Shown here in pieces: positions 53,918 to 62,890 of a stretch of 64,000 bases of DNA. The first letter of the stretch is position 1; the number at the start of each line of letters is the position of its first letter. Origin of the DNA: Planctomycetaceae bacterium (GTDB taxonomy: Bacteria; Planctomycetota; Planctomycetia; Planctomycetales; Planctomycetaceae); the NCBI GenBank assembly GCA_024742875.1, contig JANSXP010000027.1, forward strand, positions 1 through 64,000, written 5' to 3'. The notes below the pieces were generated by a model. The model was given only the letters and a program-made list of their open reading frames with translations. It ran no database searches and was not told the origin of the DNA. The position numbers were made by a program, and so were the translations under genes.

Positions 53918-55849
53918 CTAGCTGAGCAGTTCAGACATCACCGAGGCAATCCCCTCGGAGTCCACGCCCTGGAAGCCCATCTGCTGCCACAGTCCACCGG
54001 AACCTTCTTTGTTGGTGCCAATGTTGTTATAGCGGCCTTTGAAGCCTCGCTTGAGCAGTTCGGATCCGAACCGTGAGCCCAGCCCCGTGTTAACATTGAA
54101 CGATTCGGCCACGAGCACAGCCGGAGCTGCCGCCAGACGTGCCATCATGTCCTCGTCGTAGACATTCAGGGTCGACTTACAAACCAGTCCCACGTCTTTA
54201 CCAGCCTCTTTCAGCCCGATCACAGCGTCGAGCGCTCGGTACGTGGTCTCACCGAACGACACGATGTAGCCGTCTTTGCCATCCCGGACCAGATCGTCTT
54301 TGCCGGTCACAAACTCGTAGTCGTCACCAAACAGACGGCTGCCACCGTCATCCAGCAGATCGGGCACGCCGGATCGCGTGGAGAAGATGAAACGCAGACC
54401 TTCGTCATTGTAGATCTTCTTCAGGCAGGCACGGAACTGATGCTGGTCCGCCGGGAAGTACAATCGCGTTGTGTCTTTGCCTTCATCCGGCAGACCGTTG
54501 GCGGCAAACATGTTGTTCAGCCCGAAGTGACACGTGTTGTCGGCCATGTCGTCACAACCGGCGTGGCTGAAGTGCGCCAAAACGTTGCTGCCGTTCAGAC
54601 GCGCCATCGTGATTTCGGAAACCAGCATCTCCAAAAACGCGGAGAAGGTGGCAAAGATGCCCTGCTTACCTGGCTCGAAGCCGAAACCCGCGGCCGCGGA
54701 ATAGTTACCGCGTTCCATGATTCCACCACGCACGAACACCTCGGGATGCGAGGCGCGAACGTGATTCAGGCCGCAACTGCCTTCCAGGTCGCAGTCAAAA
54801 ACCTTCACAGACTCAATCCGCTTTTGCTCCGGAATATCGTCCAGGATCTCATTCAGGATCCGACCGAACAGATCACGATTCTTGCCAACACTGCCGGCAT
54901 CGGACCCGCGGTGAGTGGGGCCCTTGGGGCCTTTCTCAACACCTGCCAGATATTCTGCTGCTTCCGGACGGTTATTGGCTTTGAGGTAGTCAATCGCGGT
55001 CGCCGTCTTGATGACATCGTGACCGTGTGCACTGCCTTCCAGTCCTTCCACGCCTGGGCACATTTTACGTTTGTTGATCAGGGCGATCGGGCCATCTTCG
55101 GTGACGGCCGCACACATGCGGGCATAAAGCCCATCAAGGTCTTCACCATCGCCAATGTTGACGCTCAGCCCGTGACCTTCGAGCGTTTTTGACACATCAA
55201 AGCCGGGCAGGTAGTCCGACGGATGCCCGGCGATGGTGACGTCGTTGTCATCGATCAGCAGCTTCACATTGAGGCCCTGCGCGACGGCCAGGCGAGCTGC
55301 TTCCGCATCGTTGCCTTCCATCTGGGAACCGTCCGACCCCAGCATGAAGACGACCTTGTCGGGATTGCCGATGGCCACGCCATTCACGAAAGGCCACATG
55401 TGGCCCAGACGGCCGGAACTGAACTTGACGCCAGGTGTGAACCCCTTTTCCGGGTGTCCAGGCAGGTGCGACAGATACTCGCGATAATGAAACAGCTTCT
55501 CCAGCGGCAATTCGCCTTCGAGCACAGCCATAAGGTACTGCGTGGCCACACGGTGACCCGCTTCATCAAAAAACACGGGCACGACATCCGGGCCGCCGCC
55601 TTGACGGGCGTTTTCGATAAACCCGTGCATAATCAGCGTTTCGGGCACGGTGTCGAATGGCCCACCCGTGTGACCGCCCAGACCCTTTGCGTCGGCGATG
55701 GCGGTGAAGAAGATGATGGCGTCGCGGCACAACTGGATATTGGCAGCCAGCTGGGTTTTCTGTTCGTCTGTCAACTTTGGCTGAGCTGGATCGAGGGCAA
55801 CAACTTTGTAATCACTCAGGGGGATTGGAAATTCCGTAGCGACAGACAT
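53918..55849 (-). CDS. tkt: transketolase
   Basis: 643 residues from the ATG at 55849, which has CAGGAG 8 nt upstream; the longer frame to 55930 is not convincing. Thiamine-diphosphate binding is marked by GSDGSQMEGNDAEAARLA (near 168) and LLIDDNDVTIAGHPSDY (near 190). The N-terminal substrate region has GLGGHTGGPFDTVPETLIMHG (near 52). The transketolase-type pyrimidine domain is at about 345-515 (including FVRGGIMERGNYSAAAGFG) and the C-terminal domain runs to 643. It transfers two-carbon units in the pentose-phosphate pathway. The sequence is rather far from textbook Tkt and no pathway partner lies nearby. Confidence 0.85.
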   Translation of the reverse strand: MSVATEFPIPLSDYKVVALDPAQPKLTDEQKTQLAANIQLCRDAIIFFTAIADAKGLGGHTGGPFDTVPETLIMHGFIENARQGGGPDVVPVFFDEAGHRVATQYLMAVLEGELPLEKLFHYREYLSHLPGHPEKGFTPGVKFSSGRLGHMWPFVNGVAIGNPDKVVFMLGSDGSQMEGNDAEAARLAVAQGLNVKLLIDDNDVTIAGHPSDYLPGFDVSKTLEGHGLSVNIGDGEDLDGLYARMCAAVTEDGPIALINKRKMCPGVEGLEGSAHGHDVIKTATAIDYLKANNRPEAAEYLAGVEKGPKGPTHRGSDAGSVGKNRDLFGRILNEILDDIPEQKRIESVKVFDCDLEGSCGLNHVRASHPEVFVRGGIMERGNYSAAAGFGFEPGKQGIFATFSAFLEMLVSEITMARLNGSNVLAHFSHAGCDDMADNTCHFGLNNMFAANGLPDEGKDTTRLYFPADQHQFRACLKKIYNDEGLRFIFSTRSGVPDLLDDGGSRLFGDDYEFVTGKDDLVRDGKDGYIVSFGETTYRALDAVIGLKEAGKDVGLVCKSTLNVYDEDMMARLAAAPAVLVAESFNVNTGLGSRFGSELLKRGFKGRYNNIGTNKEGSGGLWQQMGFQGVDSEGIASVMSELLS

Positions 55850-56344
55850 CAATATCTCCTGCAGGTACCTTAGAAACGACAGCGTGGGGAGGCCTGCGTC
55901 CTCCGGAGGCAGCGCACAGTCTGCCCGCAAAAAACGCTCAATTTGGCGGAGAGTATGAACCGACTCCTTGGAATTGCAACGCTGCCACTCGTAATGGCCC
56001 GTTTTCCGACCGGTGGTACAGCAAATTCTCTGCTGTTCGGAAGATCACGCTTTCCGCATGCCCTGCCTGCGTCGCCTGAGGGCGAATTCCCTGCCCAAAA
56101 CCCTGCTCGACGCCGCAGAGCCCGGGAAACCAGCCAGTTGAGGGCGCGTTAATCTGTGCGGGTTACCGCGAATATCCGTGTTTTTAGGTTCCTGCAAAGT
56201 TTGACGACTGTTCTGACGATACCGATTAAGACGGGACTTTGTCTGAACGTCGGTTCGCGCAGATTGCCGCTGGCAACTCCGCGTTGACGCTCACGTCCCC
56301 AAAGGGGGTCGCATCTTTTGCAAGATGCAAACAAGGAATGCGTA
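55850..56344. other. gene-free divergent region between transketolase and TolC-family gene
   Basis: 495 bp containing the promoters of two divergent genes. TTGACG at 56201-56206 followed 17 bp later by GATTAA (56224-56229) is a weak sigma70-like candidate for the + strand gene. Open frames here show no protein pattern. I see no RNA gene or repeat. Confidence 0.3.
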
Positions 56345-58558
56345 GTGTCCAGACCACGATCGAGAACAACAGCATTCGCACTGCTGCTCTCCACCCTGCT
56401 GTCAGGGTGTGCTCAGGGACCGTTGCGTCTGCAGTATCTGTGGCGCAGTGACGAAAATCTGTCGTACTACGTCGATAAGGCGTCCGCGATTGAATACCCC
56501 ACTGAGCCGGAAGAAATCCTCCCACGGGACCCCAATCTGTTCAATCGGCCCCGCCGTTTGACGGATCTGGATGAAACGGAGCCCTGGGGCATTTCGCTGC
56601 ACGAGTGTGTTCGCCGCGCTTTGTCTGACTCGGCCATCGTGCTGGACGATGCCTCCTTTGGCTCACCATCCAACCCGATCTTCAGCCGTCCCGCTCAGGT
56701 GGCGTCAACACTGGACCATGCCATCCAGAACACCGGTTTCCTGTTTGGCAATCGCGGCCCCGAAGCCGCCCTGGCTGACTTCGATGCTGCCTTCACCACA
56801 TCGCTGACCTGGGGACGAGACGAAGTCCCACAAAACGCGGGCAGCTTTGGTATCCCCAGTGGCGCCTCTCAGGTGTCAGAGACATTCGCCTGGCAGACTT
56901 CCCTCGAAAAGCCGCTGGCCAACGGAGGGACGCTCACTCTGCAGGGCACCACCAACTACGACGGCAACAATCGTCCGGTCAGCGGCGGGCAGTTGTTTCC
57001 ATCGTCCTACAACGGCCTGGTGCAGTTTGAAATGCGTCAGCCACTGCTGGCGGGTGCCGGTACCGAATTCACCCGCATTGCCGGCCCGGCCAGCCAGACC
57101 CTGCGAGGGGTATCCGGCGTTTCGCAGGGCGTGCTGATTTCTCGCATCAACGGCGACATCTCACTCACGCAGTTCGAGCAGTCTGTCCAGTCACTGGTCC
57201 GCGACGTGCATCGCGTATACTGGGACCTGAACCTGTTCCTGCGTCTTTACGAATCAGAAAAAGAGTCGTTTAAGGAACTGCTGGAGTATTACAACCGCGT
57301 TCGCGATCGTCGCGAAAGTACGGTCGCATCCAAATCCGCCGAAGCGCGAATCGCCGAAGCCAAAGCCCGACTGGCCGGTTCTCTGGCTGACGTGCTGCAG
57401 CGCGAACAGCGTCTGCGACGTCTGTGTCACCTGCCACTTTCCGACGGCAAATTTCTGTATCCAACCGATCAGCCGACCGAAGCCCTGCTGGAACCCGCGT
57501 GGGAATCTTCGCTGCAGGAAGCACTCGCTCATCGCGTGGAACTGCGTCGACAGAAGTGGGAAATCAAGAGCCTCGAACTGCAGTTGCGGGCCGCCCGCAG
57601 CCTGACGCGACCTCGACTCGACTTTGTGTCTCAGTATCGTGTCAATGGCCTGGGTGATGCCCTGCTGGGCAACCAGGATTCTCAACTGGATACGTTCCTG
57701 GGCAATCTGGCGGGCGGACAGAATACGGGCTGGAGTGTGGGCTTTCAGATGTCCGCCCCGCTGGGCTTTCGGCTGGCACGAATTCAGGAACGCAATTATG
57801 AGCTGCGTCTGCGAAAGGCCCGCGTTGTACTGGGCGAACAGGAACGCGACATCAGCTACGAGCTGGCTACCACCATGCTGGAAATGGAACGCTGGTACTC
57901 ACTGGCCAGTGACACCATCCCCCGGATGAGGGCCAGCCGGGAACACGTGGAATTTCAGGAGTCACGCCTGATCGGAGACTCCTTCCAGGCACAGATCAAC
58001 TCCGCCAACTTTGAAGCTTTGCTCAACGCCAAAATCCAGGCCCGTGACGCCGAGCAGGCGTATCTGCAGAGCATCATTGAATACAACAAGTCCCTGGTGG
58101 ACTGGAAGTTCCGCAAGGGCACTTTGCTGCGTGACAACGAAATCTATCTGGCCGAAGGCAACTGGCATCCGGAAGCCTACAACACGGCCATGAAGCGATC
58201 CGTGGACCGCACACATGCCAAAGACAAACACAAGTTCCGGACGATTCCGATGGAATTCGTCGGCGGTCCAGCGCCCAACAGTTTCGAATCGCTGAATCCG
58301 GATGGCCGCCCATCCACGCCTGGCGTGCTTCGCAACGCAACACCCGGCGTGGGCCCGGCCGAAGCGGTGCCCGCCATCCCGGAGAACATGGAACCGGCCC
58401 CCGTGCCCCCCATGTCCGATGAGCCACTGCCGCCCGTGATCCCGGATGGCGGTTCGGAAGGCAACATCACACGAATTTCCAACTCGCAGCTGATCTTCCC
58501 TCCCATCTCCTCTGAGGAAGGGGAGAAGGGTGACGACTCGGGACGTGTCCGCCTGTAG
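56345..58558 (+). CDS. TolC-family outer-membrane efflux lipoprotein
   Basis: 737 residues from the GTG at 56345 (AAGGAATGC upstream); a start at 56318 is possible. A lipoprotein-like signal (FALLLSTLLSGC) is followed by two long TolC-type helical/barrel repeats (about 80-350 and 370-610). The second half includes EQERDISYELATTMLEMER and the helix RVELRRQKWEIKSLELQLRA; barrel strands such as GTLTLQGTTNYDGNN and NTGWSVGFQMSAPLGF alternate with them. A Pro-rich, low-complexity tail of about 120 residues closes the protein. It should form the outer-membrane channel of a tripartite exporter, but no inner-membrane or adaptor gene is next to it. Confidence 0.83.
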   Translation: MSRPRSRTTAFALLLSTLLSGCAQGPLRLQYLWRSDENLSYYVDKASAIEYPTEPEEILPRDPNLFNRPRRLTDLDETEPWGISLHECVRRALSDSAIVLDDASFGSPSNPIFSRPAQVASTLDHAIQNTGFLFGNRGPEAALADFDAAFTTSLTWGRDEVPQNAGSFGIPSGASQVSETFAWQTSLEKPLANGGTLTLQGTTNYDGNNRPVSGGQLFPSSYNGLVQFEMRQPLLAGAGTEFTRIAGPASQTLRGVSGVSQGVLISRINGDISLTQFEQSVQSLVRDVHRVYWDLNLFLRLYESEKESFKELLEYYNRVRDRRESTVASKSAEARIAEAKARLAGSLADVLQREQRLRRLCHLPLSDGKFLYPTDQPTEALLEPAWESSLQEALAHRVELRRQKWEIKSLELQLRAARSLTRPRLDFVSQYRVNGLGDALLGNQDSQLDTFLGNLAGGQNTGWSVGFQMSAPLGFRLARIQERNYELRLRKARVVLGEQERDISYELATTMLEMERWYSLASDTIPRMRASREHVEFQESRLIGDSFQAQINSANFEALLNAKIQARDAEQAYLQSIIEYNKSLVDWKFRKGTLLRDNEIYLAEGNWHPEAYNTAMKRSVDRTHAKDKHKFRTIPMEFVGGPAPNSFESLNPDGRPSTPGVLRNATPGVGPAEAVPAIPENMEPAPVPPMSDEPLPPVIPDGGSEGNITRISNSQLIFPPISSEEGEKGDDSGRVRL

Positions 58559-58600
58559 ATCGACACAGGTCGCACTACAGTTCACGCAATACCACATACG

Positions 58601-58633
58601 AAAAAGGGATCGTCCGGCGGACGATCCCTTTCC
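58601..58633. terminator. bidirectional rho-independent terminator
   Basis: A perfect 13-bp stem (AAAGGGATCGTCC / GGACGATCCCTTT) with a 3-nt loop lies between convergent genes, with A's on one side and T's on the other. It can serve the TolC-family gene (+) and the oxidoreductase gene (-). Confidence 0.88.
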
Positions 58634-58660
58634 TGTTGAACGACCCAGCCGCTGGCGTCG

Positions 58661-60037
58661 TTACATTTCGATTTCGTACCCCTTGCGGTACGGTCGAGCC
58701 AGCATGCTGTTCGCCACGTCATCACCTACGATCTGCTCGCTGGCGTTGTCCCATTTCAGGTCTCGTCCAAGACGAGCTGAGATTCCCGCCAGATGACACA
58801 CATTGAGCATTTCCATGTGTGTGTGCACGTCGGAGATCGGCGTTTCGCGTTCTTTCACGCAGTGCAGAAAATTGGCCCAGTGCTGCTTGCGCTCGTTGTA
58901 GTCCATCGGCATGCCGCGATAGATCTTGCTGACCGCGTCTTCGGGCAGCGGATTGTCGGCCAGATCTTCCACGGGTTTGCCGGCCAGTTTGCCGCGAGAC
59001 ACAAAGATACGCCCCTTCGTGCCTTCAATCAGCACGCCGTTGTCCGTGTCGTTGCGGATGATCATTTCCGTTCCGCCAGGATACTTCACGACAAACTGAA
59101 ACTTACTGGCCGTGTTGTAGCGGTCCGTCTGAATCGGCTCGCCGTCTTTGAACTCAACGGGATGCTCCACACTGTCGTGTCCTGTGATGGCGACGGGGCC
59201 TTCCGTCTGGCCATTGAGTTTCAGAGCCCAGTTGCAGATGTCCACGTGGTGAGCCCCCCAGTCGGTCAGCTTGCCGCCGGAATACTGATACCACCAGCGG
59301 AATTCATAGTGGCAGTTGGTGTTGCCACGTCGCTGCCCCTTGCGTGCAGGCAGGTTGCGATAGTCTGTCGCGGGAGCCGGCCCCAGCCAGCGATCCCAGT
59401 CCAGACCGGCCGGCACATCGGCAACAGGAATGGCAGGACTCGTCGGTGCTCCACCGATGGCCGCCGAAATGCGTTTGATGCGCCCCAGGCGACCTTCCGC
59501 CACAATGGCCAGAGCCTTCAGGAACAGGTGACTGGTGCTTCGCTGCTGCGTTCCCACCTGCACGATTCGTCCCGTTTCTTTCTGCACGCGGCGAATCAGT
59601 TTGCCTTCGTCGATAGTCAGTGTAAGCGGTTTTTCACAGTACACGTCTTTACCGGCCAGCATCGCCTCCACCAGCGGCTTGGTGTGCCAGTGATCAGGCG
59701 TGGCGATGTGAATCACGTCCACATCATCCCGCTCCAGCACACTGCGGTAGTCGTCATAGACGTCCGCTTTACCTTTGCTCATTCGCTTGTTGGAAGAATC
59801 CTGACGCGACTTGTCAGCGTCAGCGATGGCGATCACATCCAGCCAGTCTTTGGCAGCGTTCATGTTGCCGCCGGCCATGCCGCCAGCGCCAATCACGCCG
59901 ATCGTGATGCGGTCGTTCTTTTCGCGAATTTCGTCAGAGAGGGTGGTCTTGGTCGAGAAAAACCAGGGGGCTGCGGTGGCCACACCGGCGGCAGAAGTGG
60001 TTTGGAGAAAACCACGGCGGGACGTCTGCTGAGACAT
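58661..60037 (-). CDS. Tat-exported Gfo/Idh/MocA family oxidoreductase
   Basis: 458 residues. Twin-arginine signal (SRRGFLQTTSAAGVATAAP). The Rossmann fold starts at ITIGVIGAGGMAGGNM (near 44); the cofactor/active-site EKPLT motif (YCEKPLTLTIDEGKLI near 134), VGTQQRSTSHLF (near 162) and the C-terminal substrate domain with GGKLTDWGAHHVDICNW (near 254) are typical. Planctomycetes carry many such exported members; most are thought to act on sugars using a tightly bound NAD(P), but this one's substrate is not known. The ArsS gene starts 107 bp further upstream of its own start region in the same direction; co-transcription is not certain. Confidence 0.9.
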   Translation of the reverse strand: MSQQTSRRGFLQTTSAAGVATAAPWFFSTKTTLSDEIREKNDRITIGVIGAGGMAGGNMNAAKDWLDVIAIADADKSRQDSSNKRMSKGKADVYDDYRSVLERDDVDVIHIATPDHWHTKPLVEAMLAGKDVYCEKPLTLTIDEGKLIRRVQKETGRIVQVGTQQRSTSHLFLKALAIVAEGRLGRIKRISAAIGGAPTSPAIPVADVPAGLDWDRWLGPAPATDYRNLPARKGQRRGNTNCHYEFRWWYQYSGGKLTDWGAHHVDICNWALKLNGQTEGPVAITGHDSVEHPVEFKDGEPIQTDRYNTASKFQFVVKYPGGTEMIIRNDTDNGVLIEGTKGRIFVSRGKLAGKPVEDLADNPLPEDAVSKIYRGMPMDYNERKQHWANFLHCVKERETPISDVHTHMEMLNVCHLAGISARLGRDLKWDNASEQIVGDDVANSMLARPYRKGYEIEM

Positions 60038-60144
60038 TCAGAAAACCTGTTACTTGAGGAACGTTCGTTGAGATCAGCGGCGGCCCGGCGGACCACCACT
60101 TCTCCAGTGTAACGTCGATTCCTCAGGAAGAAACACTCAGCAGA

Positions 60145-61188
60145 TCAGGCGATCGCCCCCTGACAGCTGGAACCGCTGCCAGCCGTACAGCCGAAGCAGT
60201 GCTGGCCGACCGCAATTTGGCGGTTTTTCAGCAGATTCTGGTCAAAGTCACCAATCCTCTGCGGCAACCCCGGGGACGTGGGCAGTTCGAGCATCTGATT
60301 GAAGTCGCAGTCGTACAGCTGGCCGTCCCAGCTCACCGACAGCGTCTGGCGGCACATCACGCCCGCCAACGCCGCCGGATTAAAGGCGTCAATCAGCTTC
60401 TGCATGTAGGCCTCGTACTGTCCTGACTCCAGCAGGTCCTCCAGATAGCGGCTGATGGGCATGTTGGTGATGGTGAACAGCCGGTTGAACTCTATCTGAA
60501 ACTCCTGCCGCAGATAGTCACGATAAGCCGCTTCCAGCTGCGTCTGCTCCGGCGGCAGCGATGGCCCCACGGGATTGAACACGAGCGTGAGCTTCAATTC
60601 AGAATCCGGCTGGCCATAGCCCAGACGATTGAGCAGCTGCAGGGCTTCAATCGACTGCCGATACGCGCCATCCCCGCGCTGACTGTCTGTGTTCTGCTCC
60701 AGATAACAGGGCAGTGATGCCACAATTTCCACCTGCTGCTCGGCCAGAAATCCGGCCATTTCTTCATAGCCTTTGGCCAGCAAAATGGTCAGGTTGCAGC
60801 GATCGATCACATGCACGCCCAGTTTGCGTGCCTCGGTCACAAAGTAGCGAAAGTCCGGATTCATCTCTGGAGCGCCGCCCGTCAGATCAAGCGTGTGAAT
60901 GTCTGTGCCACGGATGGCGGCCAGGCATTCATCGATCGTTTCGCGGGTCATGATTTCACGGCGATCCGGGCCGGCATCCACATGACAGTGTCGGCACGTC
61001 ATGTTGCATAGCTTGCCGACATTGACCTGCAGAATCTCCACTGAGGAAGACCGCAGCTCATGAAAGCCATGGTTTTCCACGGCGGCCGCAAACGACACCG
61101 TCGGCGTGTTGTTCAAAATCCGCAGCTGTTCACTGGCGACGGACAGTGGAGCATTGCGATGGTTCAGCGAAGTGGACGCCTGTGGCAT
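60145..61188 (-). CDS. arsS: radical SAM protein of the ArsS (arsenosugar biosynthesis) family
   Basis: 347 residues. The radical-SAM cluster motif is C61-x3-C65-x2-C68 (CNMTCRHCHVDAGP). Next come TLDLTGGAPEMNPDFRYFV (near 96) and IDRCNLTILLAKGYEEMA (near 123). The DUF3641-type C-terminus carries further cysteines: VMCRQTLSVSWDGQLYDCDF (near 285) and HCFGCTAGSGSSCQG, probably a second iron-sulfur site. ArsS joins a 5'-deoxyadenosyl group to methylated arsenic on the way to arsenosugars. The gene lies 64 bp downstream of the ArsM-like gene, which fits a two-step operon. The deoxyadenosyl role is known for the family and inferred here. Confidence 0.92.
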   Translation of the reverse strand: MPQASTSLNHRNAPLSVASEQLRILNNTPTVSFAAAVENHGFHELRSSSVEILQVNVGKLCNMTCRHCHVDAGPDRREIMTRETIDECLAAIRGTDIHTLDLTGGAPEMNPDFRYFVTEARKLGVHVIDRCNLTILLAKGYEEMAGFLAEQQVEIVASLPCYLEQNTDSQRGDGAYRQSIEALQLLNRLGYGQPDSELKLTLVFNPVGPSLPPEQTQLEAAYRDYLRQEFQIEFNRLFTITNMPISRYLEDLLESGQYEAYMQKLIDAFNPAALAGVMCRQTLSVSWDGQLYDCDFNQMLELPTSPGLPQRIGDFDQNLLKNRQIAVGQHCFGCTAGSGSSCQGAIA

Positions 61189-61252
61189 GTCAGAATTCTT
61201 TACAGCACGATGCTTGAGGACCGGAAACAGCAGGATTTACAGGAACAGGGTA

Positions 61253-62437
61253 TCAGCAGCAACTGCCATCCACCGAACAAACGCCGGCGTCACTGACAAC
61301 AGTGGCATCGTAGTCCATGCCCTTGGTTTCCCGGGGATGACGCAGCGCCTGACGACGGCAGTCAAACTCGGCGGCATCTTCCAGTGCAATTTCTTCCAGC
61401 GGCTCGACCGCAAGAAACAGGCCCGCATATGGTTCTTTCATCAGCAGCTGAAACGTCTTGTCACACACAGCCGTGCGCTGACCGCGTTTGTAAATGTGAC
61501 CGTCGTCATCTTTCACATGCTCAAACGGTCCCTGATAGATCACCGCCTGATTGCGTTCCAGGCAGGCCCCTTCTTTCCCTTTGTACGCCATGATGGTGGC
61601 CGAACGAAACTCGATGCCCTCGATGACCTGCCACGGCTGTTTCTGGTATCGCGCCACGTGGATTCCATAAAATCCCGCCTCGGCAAACTCGTCGACAAAG
61701 CGGTCTTCCCGCCACGCGCCCGACAAACATCCGGACCACAGATGGTCGTCCCGCTGCATGTCGGTAGGCACGTCTTCGTCCGACACAATATCACTGATTG
61801 CTGCTCGACCTCCCTTTTTGAGGACCCGGTAGATCTCACGAAACAGCTGCTTGCGGTCGTCCGGGTTCACCAGATTCAGCACGCAGTTGGAAATCACACA
61901 GTCCACGCTGTTGTCGGGAATCATGGGCGCTTCGTGACGCATGCTCCGCATCAGGTTGAGCAGTTCCAGCGACTGCTCCACGCCCTCGGTCTGCAGTTGT
62001 CCCATCTGCTGATGAAACAGATCCAGATCCAGTGCCAGATCCTGGATGCGACCGTAGCGAAAATCCACATTGGCGTACCCCAGAACGTCCGCCATGTGCT
62101 GCTGGTAACGTCGCGCCAGCCCCAGCATGTCCTGATTACAGTCCACACCAATCACGCGTCCGGATTCACCGACCAGCTGCGCGGCCATGTAACACAGCTT
62201 GCCGCCCCCGGATCCCAGGTCCAGCACAACATCCCCCTCGCGGACAAAGGCCGTAGGATCTCCACAGCCGTAGTCTTTTTGAATGATCTCCTCGGGAATC
62301 TGTTCCAGCAGCGCGGGATCGTACGAAACCGGACAGCACAGCGCGACTTCCCGTTCCTGAGCGGCCGCCGAATATCGCTGTCTGACGGCGCCGTCCGGAA
62401 TGTGGGCGTCTGTATTTTTCACTTCAGTTGTCGACAT
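61253..62437 (-). CDS. arsM: arsenite S-adenosylmethionine methyltransferase-like protein
   Basis: 394 residues. SAM-binding domain: DVVLDLGSGGGKLCYMAAQL (near 69) and GVDCNQDMLGLARR (near 95), then the ISNCVLNLV motif (near 185). Three cysteine regions expected for arsenite binding are present: ALCCPVSYD (near 35), NCVLNL and DDHLWSGCLSGAW (near 233). The C-terminal extension (about 260-394) ends CSVDGSCC, an unusual Cys-rich tail. A broader methyltransferase role cannot be excluded, but the neighbour ArsS and the Cys pattern favour trivalent arsenic as substrate. It is the first gene of the pair; no arsR, arsC or efflux gene is in the window. Confidence 0.85.
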   Translation of the reverse strand: MSTTEVKNTDAHIPDGAVRQRYSAAAQEREVALCCPVSYDPALLEQIPEEIIQKDYGCGDPTAFVREGDVVLDLGSGGGKLCYMAAQLVGESGRVIGVDCNQDMLGLARRYQQHMADVLGYANVDFRYGRIQDLALDLDLFHQQMGQLQTEGVEQSLELLNLMRSMRHEAPMIPDNSVDCVISNCVLNLVNPDDRKQLFREIYRVLKKGGRAAISDIVSDEDVPTDMQRDDHLWSGCLSGAWREDRFVDEFAEAGFYGIHVARYQKQPWQVIEGIEFRSATIMAYKGKEGACLERNQAVIYQGPFEHVKDDDGHIYKRGQRTAVCDKTFQLLMKEPYAGLFLAVEPLEEIALEDAAEFDCRRQALRHPRETKGMDYDATVVSDAGVCSVDGSCC

Positions 62438-62890
62438 GTTTTTTGGGCTCCAGATACGTCAATTCTCTCCTGCGGGAAGCACTGCCCTGTCCTGACGCCG
62501 TTAAAGCGATTCCTGTCTTCTCTGTCAATCAGTGCATCCACCCAATGTGCAGTCGCGTCGACAGAATCCAGCAGGTTAGCGCAACGCTTTGCCAATCTGC
62601 GGTGCGATGGCACCACACGGGATTGTTTCCCAGGTCACATCTCACGACTGGACGTCACTGAATTTCCTTACCCTGATTTTCTGAATTTCGTGGCCTCCCC
62701 CATCGTGGCGGCTGAATCGACGGACTTCACCATCCCGAAAACGCAAAACCGGTTGATCCTGTGCGGGATCAACCGGTCATAAGTTCTCAGGTTGTGGAGC
62801 AGTGCTCATGGGGTCTCCTCGTGAGATCCGTTGTCAGAAAGTTGGCCTTCGAACCTTCCTGGTCCGAATAACAGCCTGTTGCGTCGTTCA
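62438..62890. other. gene-free stretch between arsM and the S41 peptidase
   Basis: 453 bp. It should contain the promoter of the arsM-arsS pair and, at its right part, the 3' region and terminator of the S41 gene. I found no obvious ArsR dyad or small gene; open frames here are shadows. Confidence 0.4.
62744..62777 (-). terminator. rho-independent terminator of the S41 peptidase gene
   Basis: A perfect 12-bp stem (ACCGGTTGATCC and its complement) with a 6-nt loop; on the minus strand it is followed by TTTTGCG. It lies about 113 bp after the peptidase stop. Confidence 0.85.

Noticed and set aside
58793-60112. 439-codon + strand frame opposite the Gfo/Idh/MocA gene
   Set aside because: It is antisense to a gene with clear Tat signal and Rossmann motifs; the frame reads as His/Val-rich shadow sequence.
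61106-62782. 558-codon open frame on the + strand opposite arsM
   Set aside because: It is antisense to the well-supported methyltransferase and partly to arsS, has no recognisable domain, and high GC favours such shadow frames.
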